A stretch of DNA of 64,000 bases from Hymenobacter puniceus (GTDB lineage: Bacteria > Bacteroidota > Bacteroidia > Cytophagales > Hymenobacteraceae), in assembly GCF_014333525.1 (NCBI RefSeq), contig NZ_JACSCX010000002.1, positions 124,001-188,000 of the forward strand. The letters run 5' to 3'. The notes under the pieces are model-generated. The model was given only the letters and a program-made list of their open reading frames with translations. It was not told the DNA's origin and did no database searches. The translations under genes and the position numbers were made by a program. How positions within the stretch are numbered: the stretch's first letter is position 1; every line of letters begins with the position of its first letter. This document shows positions 1-8,896 of this stretch, piece after piece.

Positions 1-822
1 CGCGACGTATATCTGCTTTCCAAGCTGGTAGGCCAGGATGGCCACGTAATTGGGGTGGATATGACCGAGGAGCAGCTGGACGTAGCGCGCCGCCACATCG
101 ACACGCACACTACGCGCTTCGGCTACTCGCGCCCCAACGTGGAGTTCCGCCACGGCTACATCGAAGACCTGCACTCAGCCGGTTTGCCCGACAACAGCGT
201 GGACGTGGTGGTGAGCAACTGCGTGCTGAACCTGAGCACTGACAAGGAAGCCACGTACCGCGAGATTTTCCGGGTGCTGAAGCCCGGCGGCGAGATGCAC
301 ATTGCTGACGTATTCTCTGACCGCCGCGTGCCCGAAGCCCTGCGCCAGGACCCCGTGCTGTACGGCGAATGCCTGAGCGGCGCGCTTTACATCGACGATT
401 TCCGGCGCCTATTGCAGCAGCTGGGCGTTGATGATTACCGCCTCACCACCAGCCGCCGCCTCACCATTGGTAATCCCGAAATCGAAGCCAAGGTGGGCAA
501 CATCAGCTTCTACTCACTCACGGTGCGGGCCTTCAAGCTGGCCCTAGAAGACCGGTGCGAAGACTACGGCCAGGTAGCCACTTATCTGGGCACCATCCCC
601 GGCCACCCGCACGCCTTCATCCTCGATGACCACCACCGCTTTGAAACCGGCCGCCCGATGCTGGTATGCGGCAACACCGCCGACATGGTGGGCCAGACTC
701 GTTACGGTGCCCATTTTCGCGTACTCGGCAGCAAAGACCAGCACTTCGGCCTGTTCCCATGCGGCCCTACGCCCGCCGCTTCCGCTGGCTCCGATTCCGT
801 GGCCGCTGCTTGCGGCTGCTAG
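1..822 (+). CDS. arsM: arsenite S-adenosylmethyltransferase, 3' part
   Basis: The reading frame is open from the first base, so the N-terminus with most of the SAM-binding glycine loop lies outside the window. What remains is the C-terminal part of a class I methyltransferase: the motif around residues 70-76 (DVVVSNCVLNL), the LKPGGEMHIADVFSD strand, and a C-terminal extension typical of ArsM. The family methylates As(III) using conserved cysteines; candidates here are in SNCVLN, GECLSG and LVCGN. The protein ends with the cysteine-containing tail AAACGC, which could bind arsenic. Cytoplasmic arsenic detoxification is expected from the family. A strong hairpin terminator follows. The family call is fairly secure; arsenic specificity is inferred from the cysteines. 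Confidence 0.85.
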   Translation, partial: RDVYLLSKLVGQDGHVIGVDMTEEQLDVARRHIDTHTTRFGYSRPNVEFRHGYIEDLHSAGLPDNSVDVVVSNCVLNLSTDKEATYREIFRVLKPGGEMHIADVFSDRRVPEALRQDPVLYGECLSGALYIDDFRRLLQQLGVDDYRLTTSRRLTIGNPEIEAKVGNISFYSLTVRAFKLALEDRCEDYGQVATYLGTIPGHPHAFILDDHHRFETGRPMLVCGNTADMVGQTRYGAHFRVLGSKDQHFGLFPCGPTPAASAGSDSVAAACGC

Positions 823-870
823 TGGAGTAGGCCACCATCTTATCCCTAAATAGCAGATCTGCTTCACTAA

Positions 871-906
871 AAAAGCCCCGCACCAATCGGTGCGGGGCCT
901 TTTTAA
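871..906. terminator. bidirectional hairpin terminator
   Basis: A perfect 10-bp stem (875-884 with 889-898, loop AATC) is flanked by A and T runs on both sides. It can end arsM on the plus strand and the convergent glycine-zipper gene on the minus strand. Confidence 0.85.
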
Positions 907-927
907 CTGACGTCGAATGTCAGGCCA

Positions 928-1221
928 CTAGTCTTTTCTGGAGTACTGCTGGTAGCGAACGGGGTCTTTTTTCTTGTCCTTCTTGCGGCCAATAATGGCT
1001 CCGCCCACAGCACCGGCGGCACCCCCAATCAGGGCGCCTTTGCCCCGGTCGCCTTTGCCGGCAATGACTGCCCCGGCCGCGGCACCCGTACCGCCTCCAA
1101 TAATGGCGCCTTTGCCTTTCCGGCTCATGCGGGACTGGGCGGCAGCGTCAGAAGCAGAAACAGTGCTGCTCAGCATCAGTACGGCCGACAGCATGGCTGC
1201 ATATATTTTGATGGTCTTCAT
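928..1221 (-). CDS. small secreted glycine-zipper protein
   Basis: A 97-residue protein with an N-terminal signal peptide (about residues 1-29, ending in a region with SASDAAAQS). The body is two near-repeats of a glycine zipper: GAIIGGGTGAAAGAVIAG followed by GALIGGAAGAVGGAIIG. A lysine-rich tail follows (KKDKKKD). Such glycine-zipper (YMGG/OmpA-like) segments insert in or associate with membranes. The ATG at 1221 was chosen because it starts the signal peptide; a longer frame upstream has no coding character. No partner gene is apparent. Exact function unknown. Confidence 0.8.
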   Translation of the reverse strand: MKTIKIYAAMLSAVLMLSSTVSASDAAAQSRMSRKGKGAIIGGGTGAAAGAVIAGKGDRGKGALIGGAAGAVGGAIIGRKKDKKKDPVRYQQYSRKD

Positions 1222-1340
1222 GTCAGAGGAATTTAGCAGTTGAGGAACTGATATATGCCCCTGAAACGGCGGGTGGAATAATTGGGTTGTAGGGAGGCCA
1301 TAATATTGCACATCAGCAGCATGGCTTCCACAAGTCGGCA

Positions 1341-1376
1341 AAAAAACGTCCCAGGCCGGGCAGCCTGGGACGTTGG
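1341..1376 (-). terminator. terminator of the S9 peptidase gene
   Basis: A perfect 12-bp stem (1345-1356 with 1363-1374) is followed on the minus strand by a run of six U. It lies 28 bases beyond the peptidase stop codon. Confidence 0.85.
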
Positions 1377-1403
1377 GAAAAGAGCTGATGAAGCAGGCTA
1401 ATT

Positions 1404-3857
1404 CTAGTTGCCAGGAGCCTGCGCGCGGGCCGGTACCGGCGCCGAGCCTACGGTGGCCGGCGTTTTCACGTATTTGTTCAGCCAGGAATTCATTTCCCAC
1501 AGCATGTGCATCACCGACTCGCGGGCGGCGTAGCCGTGGCTTTCTGAAGGCAGCACCACGTAGCGCACGGTGGCGCCGTGGCCTTTCAGGGCATTGTAGA
1601 ACCGCTCACTCTGGATGGGGAACGTGCCAGAGTTGTTGTCGGCCTCGCCATGAATCAGCAGAATGGGCGTTTTGATTTTGTTGGCATAGTTGAACGGCGA
1701 CATGGCGTTGTAGACCTCTGGGGCCTGCCAGTACGTGCGCTCCTCGCCCTGGAAGCCGAACGGCGTGAGCGTGCGGTTGTAGGCGCCGCTGCGTGCAATA
1801 CCGGCCCGAAACAGGTTGGAATGAGCCAGCAGGTTGGCCGTCATGAATGCGCCATAGCTGTGGCCCATCACGGCCACACGCTTGGGGTCCACCACGCCCA
1901 GGCGCTGGCCTTCGTCGATGGCTGCTTTGGCCGAGGCCACAAGCTGCTCGGTATAGGTATCGTTGGGCTCCTTGGTGCCTTCACCCACAATCGGGATGCT
2001 GGTGCCTTGCAGCACGGCGTAGCCCTGCGTCACCCAGTAAACTGGGGAGCCCCACGAAAGGCGCGTGAACGTGTAGGGCGAGCCTTTCACCTGGCTGGCG
2101 TCTTTCTTGTCTTTAAACTCCACCGGGTAGGCCTCCAGCAGCGTGGGCAGCGGGCCGTCTTCCTTCTTGTAGGTGGGCGGTAGGTAAAGGTTAGCCGTCA
2201 GGTCGACGCCGTCGGCGCGCTTGTACTTGAGCACCTGCTTTTTCAGGCCGCCGAGGCTGGCGTAGGGATTCGTGAATTTGGTGAGCGGCGTGAGCCGGTT
2301 GCTGCGGGCGTCGCGCAGGAAATAGTTGGGCGCTTCCGTCACCGACTCGCGGCGCGTAACGAGCTGGCGCTTGCTTTCATCGAGGATGGCAATGGGCTGC
2401 TCGTAGAACGGCGCTTCCGAACGCCACCAGCGAAGCACTTTCTTGGTACGCACGTTCATTTCGTCCACAAACGGCCGGTCGCCTTCCGGCGAGGCGCCGT
2501 TGCTGAGCAGGTAGATGGTGCTGCTGCTGGGGTCGGTGGCCAGCACCTGGCGGCCCAGCGCGTTGCGCTTCAGGTAGGGCGTGCCCGGGTCGGTGTAAGT
2601 GTCCTGCGATGAGCGGTCGAAGAGGACTGTAAGGGAGGTTTTGGTGGCCAGATCCAGCGTCCAGGTGGTTTCGTGGCGGTCGGCCCAGCGGTAGCCCTGC
2701 ACCAGCGCCAGCTTGTCGGTGCCCCAGTAGATACCGGCGTAGCGCATCGGCAGTGCCGCCAGCTCCAGCGGCGTACCCTCAAACGGAGCTGCCAGGGCGA
2801 ATACTTTGTCGCGGATAGGGGCTGCGGTTTTGGGGTCGCCGCCATCCTGGGCTTCCACCCAGAACACAGTGGCCGGGGCATCTTCGCGCCAGCCGTGGGC
2901 GCGCGGACCGGTTGGGGCAGCGTCGAAGCTGGTAGGCACGTTATCGGCCAGCGGCAGGTCCTCCAGGGCCTTCACCACCGGACCGTCGATGCTCAGAATA
3001 TCCACCCGCACCGGGAAGCTGCTCACGGGCAGGGTGTAGGAAAACGGCCGGTGGCGCGTCTTCACCAGCACGTAGCGGCCGTTTGGCGACGGCGACGCCT
3101 GCTGAATGATGCCCGGCTCGCCCAGCGGCTGCATGCGCCCATCGGTGGTCACGCGCACTGCCTGCGACAACGCGAAATATTGAAATTGACGCTCGTCGGC
3201 TGGGTTTTTCAGCAGGTCCTGGTAGGTGCGGGCGGCGGCGGTGCGGCCGCTGTTTTCTTGGATGGTGGGGCCGGTGGGAGCCACTGTAGAAGAAGGCGCT
3301 TCACCCCGGCCGCCTACAATGGCGCGGGCAATAACAGCTTTGCTATCTGACACCCACTCGTAGCTGGAGCCAAATACACCGTTCAGAAAGATATTGGGTA
3401 CCAGGCGGGCCGAGGCTGACGCCACGTCGGCCAGCCAGAGCTCAATGTGGTTGTTGGTGGTGTGCGTAAACGCAATTTTGGTGTTGTCCGGCGACCAGGT
3501 CACTTCGCTGATGCGGGCAGTGGCCGGCAAGCCCTGAATCAGGAGCTCCTTGCCATCGGGCAGGCGCTTGAGGCGCAGCATGGTAGCGTACGTCACGCGG
3601 CTGGGCCCGTTGGTACGCGGGTTGATGCGCAGGCCCGCCAGCCGCAGCTCTGGTTGCGAGAGGTCGGCAATGGTAGGCATGTCCTGCACATCAAGCTGCA
3701 GCATCCACTGGCCATCGGGCGAAATGCTGACGCGTGGCGTGGGCGGCGTGTCGGCCAGCGTGGCAATGGCTTTGGGTGGCAGCTGATAGGGCAGATCCTG
3801 AGCCTGAGCGGTCAGGCTGGCCAACGCCAGGGCAACAGAGAGGAAAGTGTGTTTCAT
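1404..3857 (-). CDS. secreted prolyl-oligopeptidase family (S9) serine peptidase
   Basis: An 817-residue exported peptidase. Residues 1-20 form a signal peptide ending AQAQ. The middle is a beta-propeller-like region with PDG and PDNTKIAF strands; the C-terminal third is an alpha/beta hydrolase. The nucleophile elbow GHSYGAF puts Ser at about 667; the acid is Asp740 in HGEAD and the base His774 in ESHGY. This is the S9 arrangement and closest, by recall, to the glutamyl-endopeptidase-like S9 group of Bacteroidota and plant chloroplasts. It probably trims peptides in the periplasm. The ATG at 3857 gives the signal peptide directly; an in-frame start further upstream would bury it. Monocistronic, with its own terminator. 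Confidence 0.9.
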   Translation of the reverse strand: MKHTFLSVALALASLTAQAQDLPYQLPPKAIATLADTPPTPRVSISPDGQWMLQLDVQDMPTIADLSQPELRLAGLRINPRTNGPSRVTYATMLRLKRLPDGKELLIQGLPATARISEVTWSPDNTKIAFTHTTNNHIELWLADVASASARLVPNIFLNGVFGSSYEWVSDSKAVIARAIVGGRGEAPSSTVAPTGPTIQENSGRTAAARTYQDLLKNPADERQFQYFALSQAVRVTTDGRMQPLGEPGIIQQASPSPNGRYVLVKTRHRPFSYTLPVSSFPVRVDILSIDGPVVKALEDLPLADNVPTSFDAAPTGPRAHGWREDAPATVFWVEAQDGGDPKTAAPIRDKVFALAAPFEGTPLELAALPMRYAGIYWGTDKLALVQGYRWADRHETTWTLDLATKTSLTVLFDRSSQDTYTDPGTPYLKRNALGRQVLATDPSSSTIYLLSNGASPEGDRPFVDEMNVRTKKVLRWWRSEAPFYEQPIAILDESKRQLVTRRESVTEAPNYFLRDARSNRLTPLTKFTNPYASLGGLKKQVLKYKRADGVDLTANLYLPPTYKKEDGPLPTLLEAYPVEFKDKKDASQVKGSPYTFTRLSWGSPVYWVTQGYAVLQGTSIPIVGEGTKEPNDTYTEQLVASAKAAIDEGQRLGVVDPKRVAVMGHSYGAFMTANLLAHSNLFRAGIARSGAYNRTLTPFGFQGEERTYWQAPEVYNAMSPFNYANKIKTPILLIHGEADNNSGTFPIQSERFYNALKGHGATVRYVVLPSESHGYAARESVMHMLWEMNSWLNKYVKTPATVGSAPVPARAQAPGN

Positions 3858-4073
3858 ATAATTAAACGCAGACCAGAGGATTCTGTGGTTCATTGGCAAA
3901 AGTCGTTATTAAATCCCGGCTCAATAGCATAGGCACGTCATAATCTGTTAGTTGTGGGAGTAAGTCTGAGGATTTAAGCTCAGAAATGGGCGCTACGCTC
4001 CCTGCAGGTACATCAGAGGCGTGGCACCCTCGCTGCAAGTCTGCTGATAGACAAGGCAATAGCCGCCAAATGC

Positions 4074-4109
4074 TACCGGCCCGGCAACACTGTGGTTGCC
4101 GGGCCGGTA
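4074..4109 (-). terminator. GC-rich hairpin after pirin gene
   Basis: A perfect 15-bp stem (4074-4088 with 4095-4109) lies 34 bases past the pirin stop codon. There is no U-run, so it may stabilise the 3' end rather than end transcription by itself. The ends read CTAC/GTAG, as in the REP-like repeats elsewhere in the window. Confidence 0.5.
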
Positions 4110-4142
4110 GCGGTGGTGGCGGCCGAAGCCAGCACGAAGTGC

Positions 4143-4853
4143 CTAATGATTGATAGGCGCTTCGATGACAATAAACTTGCTTTCCGCCTTGCACTGAATG
4201 CGCACGTCGGCAGTTTCCCACAGCCCAATACTTTCCCGCACAGCTACGGTCTGGCCGTTCACAGTCAGCTGGCCTTCGAGCAGAAAGATAAAAACGCCTT
4301 TGTTGAGCGGGTTTAATGCATAGTCCACCGTCTGGCCGGCCTCGAAGAAGCCCAGCGAGAGTTTCGCGTTCTGGTTGATCCAGCAATGCGCAGTGCCTTC
4401 CTCGTTGCTGACTATGGTGGTGAGGCGGTTACGGCGCTTCTCGGCCGGAAAATGGCGGCGCTGGTAGCGGGGTGTCACGTTCTGCAGCTTGGGCTCAATC
4501 CAGATTTGCAGGAAGTTCACCTCATCGTCGCCGATGTTGTGCTCCTCGTGGCGCAGGCCCGTGCCGGCGCTCATAATCTGCACCCAGTCGGTGGCAACCT
4601 CCTCAGAGTAGCCCAGCGAGTCTTTGTGGTTCATGCGCCCGGCCAGCATCACCGAAATGATTTCCATGTTGGCGTGGGCGTGCAACCCAAAGCCGCCGCC
4701 GGGCTGCACAAAGTCGTCGTTGAAAACGCGCAGCAGCCCGAAGCCGCTGCGGGCCGGGTTGGCATAGGGCCCGAAGCTGAGGGAGAAATTGCTTTGCAGC
4801 CAGCCGATGTCTTTCAGGCCGCGGTCGGCGGCGGGAATCAGAATGTGTGGCAT
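4143..4853 (-). CDS. pirin family protein (copy 1)
   Basis: A 236-residue bicupin. The N-terminal cupin carries the metal ligands: the HAHANMEIIS motif and, about 45 residues later, GLRHEEHN, which match the His, His, His, Glu/His set of pirins. The C-terminal cupin has FIFLLEGQLTVNGQTV. Bacterial pirins are metal-binding; some have quercetin 2,3-dioxygenase activity and others act as redox sensors. The start at 4853 begins MPHILIPAADRG and lies only 4 bases after the stop of the nitroreductase gene, so the two are probably co-transcribed. A second pirin (5593-6306) lies on the other side of the nitroreductase. Confidence 0.9.
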   Translation of the reverse strand: MPHILIPAADRGLKDIGWLQSNFSLSFGPYANPARSGFGLLRVFNDDFVQPGGGFGLHAHANMEIISVMLAGRMNHKDSLGYSEEVATDWVQIMSAGTGLRHEEHNIGDDEVNFLQIWIEPKLQNVTPRYQRRHFPAEKRRNRLTTIVSNEEGTAHCWINQNAKLSLGFFEAGQTVDYALNPLNKGVFIFLLEGQLTVNGQTVAVRESIGLWETADVRIQCKAESKFIVIEAPINH

Positions 4854-4857
4854 AAGA

Positions 4858-5436
4858 CTAGGAAGGAAGCTGGCCGTGGAAAGCAATTTCGCTGACGGGC
4901 TTGCGCTGGCGGGGCGCTTTCTCGCGGCTCAGAAACGGTTCTTCCAGTTGGTCGGCCTCACCGAGGTAGCCCAGCGCCAGCATGGCCACCGGCTGCAGCG
5001 ACTCCGGAATCTGGAAGGCTTCGCGGGCTTTAGCAGCATCAAAACCACCCATGAAGTGGCCGTGCAGCCCCAGCGCCGTGGCTTCCAGCATCAGGTTGCC
5101 GTTGGCCATACCCAGGTCGTGAAGGGCAGCGCCATTGGCATTGCCGTTGTCGTAGTGCGTCTTTACCAAGGACAGGACCAGCACGGGCGCGTTTTTGGCC
5201 CAGGGCTGGTTGCCGGGCACCAGGCAGTCGACCAGCTTCTGAAACGACTCCGTATCGGATTTATGGGCGTAGATGTAGCGCCAGGGCTGCTCGTTCATGG
5301 CGCTGGCAGCCCAGGCAGCAGCCTCAAACACCTGGTTCAGGGCTTCAGGTGCTACGGGCTGGCTGGCAAAGGAACGCGGGCTCCAGCGCTGGCGGATGAG
5401 CTCATGGACGGGGTAAGTGGTAGCGGCAGTTTTCAT
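4858..5436 (-). CDS. nitroreductase family FMN oxidoreductase
   Basis: A 192-residue nitroreductase-like flavoprotein. The N-terminus holds the FMN phosphate-binding pattern RWSPRSF, followed by AAWAASAMNEQPWRY, the family's typical FMN-contacting segment. The segment GLGLHGHFMGGFD lies near residue 130. Such enzymes use NAD(P)H to reduce nitroaromatics, quinones or flavins in the cytoplasm. It starts at 5436 and ends 4 bases before the pirin ATG, giving a nitroreductase-pirin operon, with another pirin gene upstream in the same direction. A redox-stress role is a reasonable inference; the substrate is not readable from sequence. Confidence 0.88.
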   Translation of the reverse strand: MKTAATTYPVHELIRQRWSPRSFASQPVAPEALNQVFEAAAWAASAMNEQPWRYIYAHKSDTESFQKLVDCLVPGNQPWAKNAPVLVLSLVKTHYDNGNANGAALHDLGMANGNLMLEATALGLHGHFMGGFDAAKAREAFQIPESLQPVAMLALGYLGEADQLEEPFLSREKAPRQRKPVSEIAFHGQLPS

Positions 5437-5592
5437 GGATCACGGATTAAAACGGATTTTAGCGGATTGCACGGATTTTGTGAGCGGTACAGAAGAGACC
5501 AAAACCACAGATGGGGTAGATGAAAAGGACTACACAGATGTCAATGATGACTGTAAATTTGTGCAATCCTTTTTATCTGCCCCATCAGCGGT
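5437..5592. repeat. degenerate intergenic inverted repeat, ATCCG family
   Basis: This spacer begins with a 45-base stretch rich in CGGATT units that resembles the left arm of the large palindrome at 29496-29736. It also holds a separate imperfect inverted repeat (5510-5536 with 5560-5586, about 27 bases with several mismatches) just after the second pirin gene on the minus strand, where it may act as a weak terminator. Confidence 0.6.
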
Positions 5593-6306
5593 TTACAGGC
5601 TCATGGGTACGTCCATCAGCAGCAGGCGGGTGTTGCTGTCGGCCTGTACCGTGAAGGAAGCGGTGTCCCAGATGCCGAAACCGTCGCGGGCATGCAGGGC
5701 CTGGCCGTTGATGGTGGCGTCGCCTTCCAGCACAAATATGTACACGCCGTTGCCGGGGCGCTTCACCTGGTAGTCGGCGCTGAAACCGGCATCGAAGTCG
5801 GCCAGATGGAACCAAGCATCCTGATGAATCCAGACGCCGGCGTCGTCGGGGTTGGGCGACAGAACCTGCTGGAACTGGTTGTGGCGGTCTTCGGCCCGGA
5901 AGCTTTGCTGGTCGTAGCGGGGCTGCACGCCGCGCTTGTTCGGGAACACCCAGATCTGCAAAAACTTCACTTCCTCGGTACGGCTGTGGTTTTTCTCGCT
6001 GTGCGCAATGCCCGTGCCGGCACTCATCACCTGCACGTCGCCGCTCTGGATGATGCCGTGGTTGCCGGCATTGTCTTTGTGCTCCAGCGTGCCGGCCAGC
6101 GGAATGCTGATGATTTCCATGTTGTCGTGCGGGTGGGCACCGAAGCCCATGCCGGCCGCCACAGTGTCATCGTTGAGCACGCGCAGCACGCCAAAATGCA
6201 TCCGCTCAGGGTTCTGGTAGCCAGCGAAGCTGAAGGTGTGGTAGGAGTTGAGCCAGCCGTGGCTGGCGTGGCCGCGGGAGGTAGCGGCGTGCAGGAGCGT
6301 TTGCAT
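5593..6306 (-). CDS. pirin family protein (copy 2)
   Basis: A 237-residue bicupin clearly paralogous to the pirin at 4143-4853. Metal-site motifs are GAHPHDNMEIIS and GTGIAHSEKNHS. The second cupin has VYIFVLEGDATINGQ, and the protein ends LLLMDVPMSL. It starts MQTLLHAATSRGH, close to the short pirins often annotated YhhW/quercetin dioxygenase. It is transcribed toward the nitroreductase gene but separated from it by a 156-base repeat-bearing spacer, so it may be a separate unit. Its relation to copy 1 suggests an old duplication or independent gain around the nitroreductase. Enzyme activity is unproven. Confidence 0.9.
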   Translation of the reverse strand: MQTLLHAATSRGHASHGWLNSYHTFSFAGYQNPERMHFGVLRVLNDDTVAAGMGFGAHPHDNMEIISIPLAGTLEHKDNAGNHGIIQSGDVQVMSAGTGIAHSEKNHSRTEEVKFLQIWVFPNKRGVQPRYDQQSFRAEDRHNQFQQVLSPNPDDAGVWIHQDAWFHLADFDAGFSADYQVKRPGNGVYIFVLEGDATINGQALHARDGFGIWDTASFTVQADSNTRLLLMDVPMSL

Positions 6307-6820
6307 AATCGAGGAGGTGAAAAAAGTCTGAAGGAAGCCGCAGATTGCGGTTGGTGATGCAATATATGTACATACATCAATTGCCTACTAAAAGTTTACC
6401 GCATTTCCGATATTCTGCTGGAAAGGCAGGTTGGTGTACCAAGGTCAGACGGCTCTTTCAGCCGTCGGTCTGGTCGTTGCGTGAGACTATAGTGCTGAGG
6501 CAGCACCGGCCTAGTGGTTCGCCTCACCCCTCGGCCTTCTCTCCAAAAAGCAGAGCAGGGGCCAGACTACGCAGCTTTGCGCACGAACCTGCTGGTAACT
6601 GTAACTATGAGTCGCAGAGTAGCCGCGTAGCGGCGACAGGTTCTACTGATGAACCTGTCGCCACTACGCGGCTTTTTGGTAGCTGCCATACTTTTCTGCT
6701 ACACATCTGCCGCCGCTACGCGGCTTTCAGGAAAGTTGGTCTGGGTAGGTCTGGCAACCGCAACGCAGAAACCATTCCGTAGCTCAGAGTCTACACACTG
6801 GGCTATGAGGCAGCTCTTTT
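6307..6820. other. 514-base non-coding spacer packed with repeats
   Basis: No convincing gene. It holds several palindromes: a hairpin with GACGGCT arms near 6448-6470; a GTAG-headed inverted repeat (6619-6643 with 6651-6673, one or two mismatches) built around GCCGCGTAGCGGC; and a third partial copy of that core at 6710-6724. Open frames crossing it have arbitrary composition and are rejected. Confidence 0.65.
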
Positions 6821-8146
6821 CTACTGCTTCTGCAGCTTGCGCGAGGCCAGCACGCGGCCCTGGCTGTCCAGCCACTGAACCAGGTACAGCCCCGGCGCTA
6901 CGCCGGCCACCGATACTTTCGTTTCGGTGGCGGCAGCGGGAGCAGGCCATTGCCGCGCTACTTGCCCGTGGATGTCCAGCAGGCGCACTGTGCGGCTACC
7001 AGCCATACACCCCAGCGTGAGCGTGGCAGCGGCCGGGTTGGGGTAGAGCGGCAGCGAAACAGCCGTGCCGGAACTGACGGCCAGCGGCCGGCACTGCATG
7101 GTGGCCATTAAGTAGCGCCACAGCTCGGTATCAAACGACGACACTGCCAGCCGCGAGTCGCCAGCCGACTTGCCCTGGCGCACCACCACCAGCCCCAGGC
7201 TGGGCACCACGTAGATTTTCTGGTCGTTTTTGCCCAGCGCCGCTAGCAGGTCGGCGGGAGCCGTGGGGATGAGTGGGCCGTTGAAAACAGCTTGCAGGCC
7301 CGGCAGCATATAGGAGGGCTGCCCATTCAGCCACCAGAGGTAGCCATAGCTGCGGTTGAAGCCCTGCGAAGGCGTCGTCATGCGGCGGAAATAAGAGGTG
7401 TCGCGCAGGATGGCGGTGCCGTTCCAGGTGCCGCGGGCCAGCGTGAGCAACCCGAAACGGGCCATGTCGCGGGCCCGGCTGTAGTACACATCGTTCACCC
7501 ACAGCCCGCTCATGCCGATGCGGCCGGCCAGCTTCTGGTTGGTGTACTGGTTGATGGTGAGGCCGCTGGCCTGGGCCAACACGTCCTGCAGCAAGCGGTA
7601 GGGGCCGGTGTGGTAGGCCCAGCGCGTGCCGGCGTCGGCGCGGTAGAGCAGGCAGCTGGCGGCCGTGCTTTCGTTGTTGCAGGGCGCGGGCGGCATGTCG
7701 TTGAGGCCGGTGGTCATCATGAGCTGGTGGCGCACTGTGATGAGCGCCTGCTTGGTGCCCGGCGCCGACGTCCAGTTGCGGCCGAGGTAGCGGGAGGTGC
7801 TGTCGGAGAGTTGCAGTAAACCATCTTGCTGCGCGATGCCCACCAGCGCGGCCGTGAGCGACTTGCCCGCCGACGCCCAGTACCAGACAGAATCCTGGGT
7901 GAAGGTGCCATAGTAGCGCTCCACCACCAGCCGCCCGTCCTTCAAGACCACAAACGACTTGGTGCCTTTGCGGCCCAGAAACGCCACCAGCGAATCGAGC
8001 TGCGGTTGGCACCAGCCCAGGCTCTGGGGCGTGGTGCCGGCCCAGGTGCCGCTGGCGGGCGGAAAGTAGAGAGGCGTTTGCTGCGCCCGGCCCGGCAGCA
8101 CTGGCAGCAGCAACAAAATCAGCAGGAAGCGTAGCACGTGTTTCAT
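6821..8146 (-). CDS. secreted serine hydrolase (beta-lactamase class C fold) with T9SS sorting domain
   Basis: A 441-residue exported protein. Residues 1-21 are a signal peptide. The catalytic domain contains the SxxK motif at Ser92-Lys95 (SAGK), as in class C beta-lactamases and penicillin-binding esterases, and a second Tyr motif near YHTGPY. The last 80 or so residues are a type IX secretion sorting domain: LYPNPAAATLTL, then GLYLVQW and a basic tail (RKLQKQ). The protein is therefore expected to cross the outer membrane through T9SS and be anchored or released outside. The substrate may be an ester, a peptide or a beta-lactam; sequence does not decide. Single-gene unit. Confidence 0.88.
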   Translation of the reverse strand: MKHVLRFLLILLLLPVLPGRAQQTPLYFPPASGTWAGTTPQSLGWCQPQLDSLVAFLGRKGTKSFVVLKDGRLVVERYYGTFTQDSVWYWASAGKSLTAALVGIAQQDGLLQLSDSTSRYLGRNWTSAPGTKQALITVRHQLMMTTGLNDMPPAPCNNESTAASCLLYRADAGTRWAYHTGPYRLLQDVLAQASGLTINQYTNQKLAGRIGMSGLWVNDVYYSRARDMARFGLLTLARGTWNGTAILRDTSYFRRMTTPSQGFNRSYGYLWWLNGQPSYMLPGLQAVFNGPLIPTAPADLLAALGKNDQKIYVVPSLGLVVVRQGKSAGDSRLAVSSFDTELWRYLMATMQCRPLAVSSGTAVSLPLYPNPAAATLTLGCMAGSRTVRLLDIHGQVARQWPAPAAATETKVSVAGVAPGLYLVQWLDSQGRVLASRKLQKQ

Positions 8147-8212
8147 GGGGCAACTACAAGTATAGCGGTTGCCAGATGGATAGTGAAACAGCGGCCGGGT
8201 TTAATGTGAAGC

Positions 8213-8710
8213 TTAGCGGCGCAGCACCAGCCCTTGGGTGTCGGGTGGGTCGGCAGTTACTGGCACAGAGTTGAGCTGGAAGCGGCGGCGCGTGAGTTGG
8301 GAGCAGGCGCAACATCCTTTGCCTTCCTCGAAAGCCAGCTCGATATTCGTGACATCGTACTGGCGCTGCGCCGCCGGAACCAGCACCCGGTAGCTGTATT
8401 GGTTGAAGCGCAAGCTGTTACCGGGCCGGGGCAAAAACACTTCGTTCAGGGAAACCCCGAAGCTAGTTGAATACAAGTATGGGGAATTTTGCTGCAGCCA
8501 TACCGTATCAAGTGGCTGCTGATAGTTGTTCAGTGTGTAACGCACCACGTAGGCTGAACGCACTTCCGACCACCGGAATCCACCATTCAGGCTGTCTGCA
8601 TCGAAACGCAAACTTAATCCTTCAGCCAAACATGTGTCGCAATTCTTGGTGCCGCAGCAGCCAGCCAGCGCGGTGCTTAGCAAACCGGCAGTTAGGAGGC
8701 GAAGTAGCAT
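8213..8710 (-). CDS. lipoprotein of unknown function, paralogue A
   Basis: A 165-residue lipoprotein with lipobox LAGC at about residues 16-19. The start is the ATG at 8710; a TTG two codons earlier is less likely. It is homologous to the next gene (8893-9435): both share FDADSLNGGFR/LDADTLQNGFR, SAYVVRY, SYRVLVP/SYRVVVP, QYDVTNIE/QFDISNLE and a CCxCS segment followed by TRRR. The conserved cysteines (GTKNCDTC near the N-terminus, CCACS near residue 135) suggest disulfides or metal binding. Not assigned to a family I know. It appears to be one half of a tandem duplication. Confidence 0.75.
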   Translation of the reverse strand: MLLRLLTAGLLSTALAGCCGTKNCDTCLAEGLSLRFDADSLNGGFRWSEVRSAYVVRYTLNNYQQPLDTVWLQQNSPYLYSTSFGVSLNEVFLPRPGNSLRFNQYSYRVLVPAAQRQYDVTNIELAFEEGKGCCACSQLTRRRFQLNSVPVTADPPDTQGLVLRR

Positions 8711-8769
8711 GGGCAATCGGGTATAAAATCGGTTATGATTAGTGTAAACCGCGCTACCAGGAGCCGCCT

Positions 8770-8896
8770 GCCGGTCCGACGGCTTTTTCAGCCGTCCGAC
8801 CGGTTGCCGTGTGCTGACGTTGTTTTTGCGGCGTCGTTGAGGTGGCGCTTACTTCGACCGGTCGGACGGCTGAAAAAGCCGTCGGACCGGCGCTAC
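8770..8896. repeat. nested 35-bp palindrome between paralogous lipoprotein genes
   Basis: The arms 8770-8804 and 8857-8891 are perfect reverse complements. Each arm is itself a hairpin (GACGGC..GCCGTC) with a single internal mismatch, and that mismatch is mirrored in the other arm. On the minus strand the repeat begins GTAG, and this GTAG contains the TAG stop of the upstream lipoprotein gene. REP-like. Confidence 0.85.
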
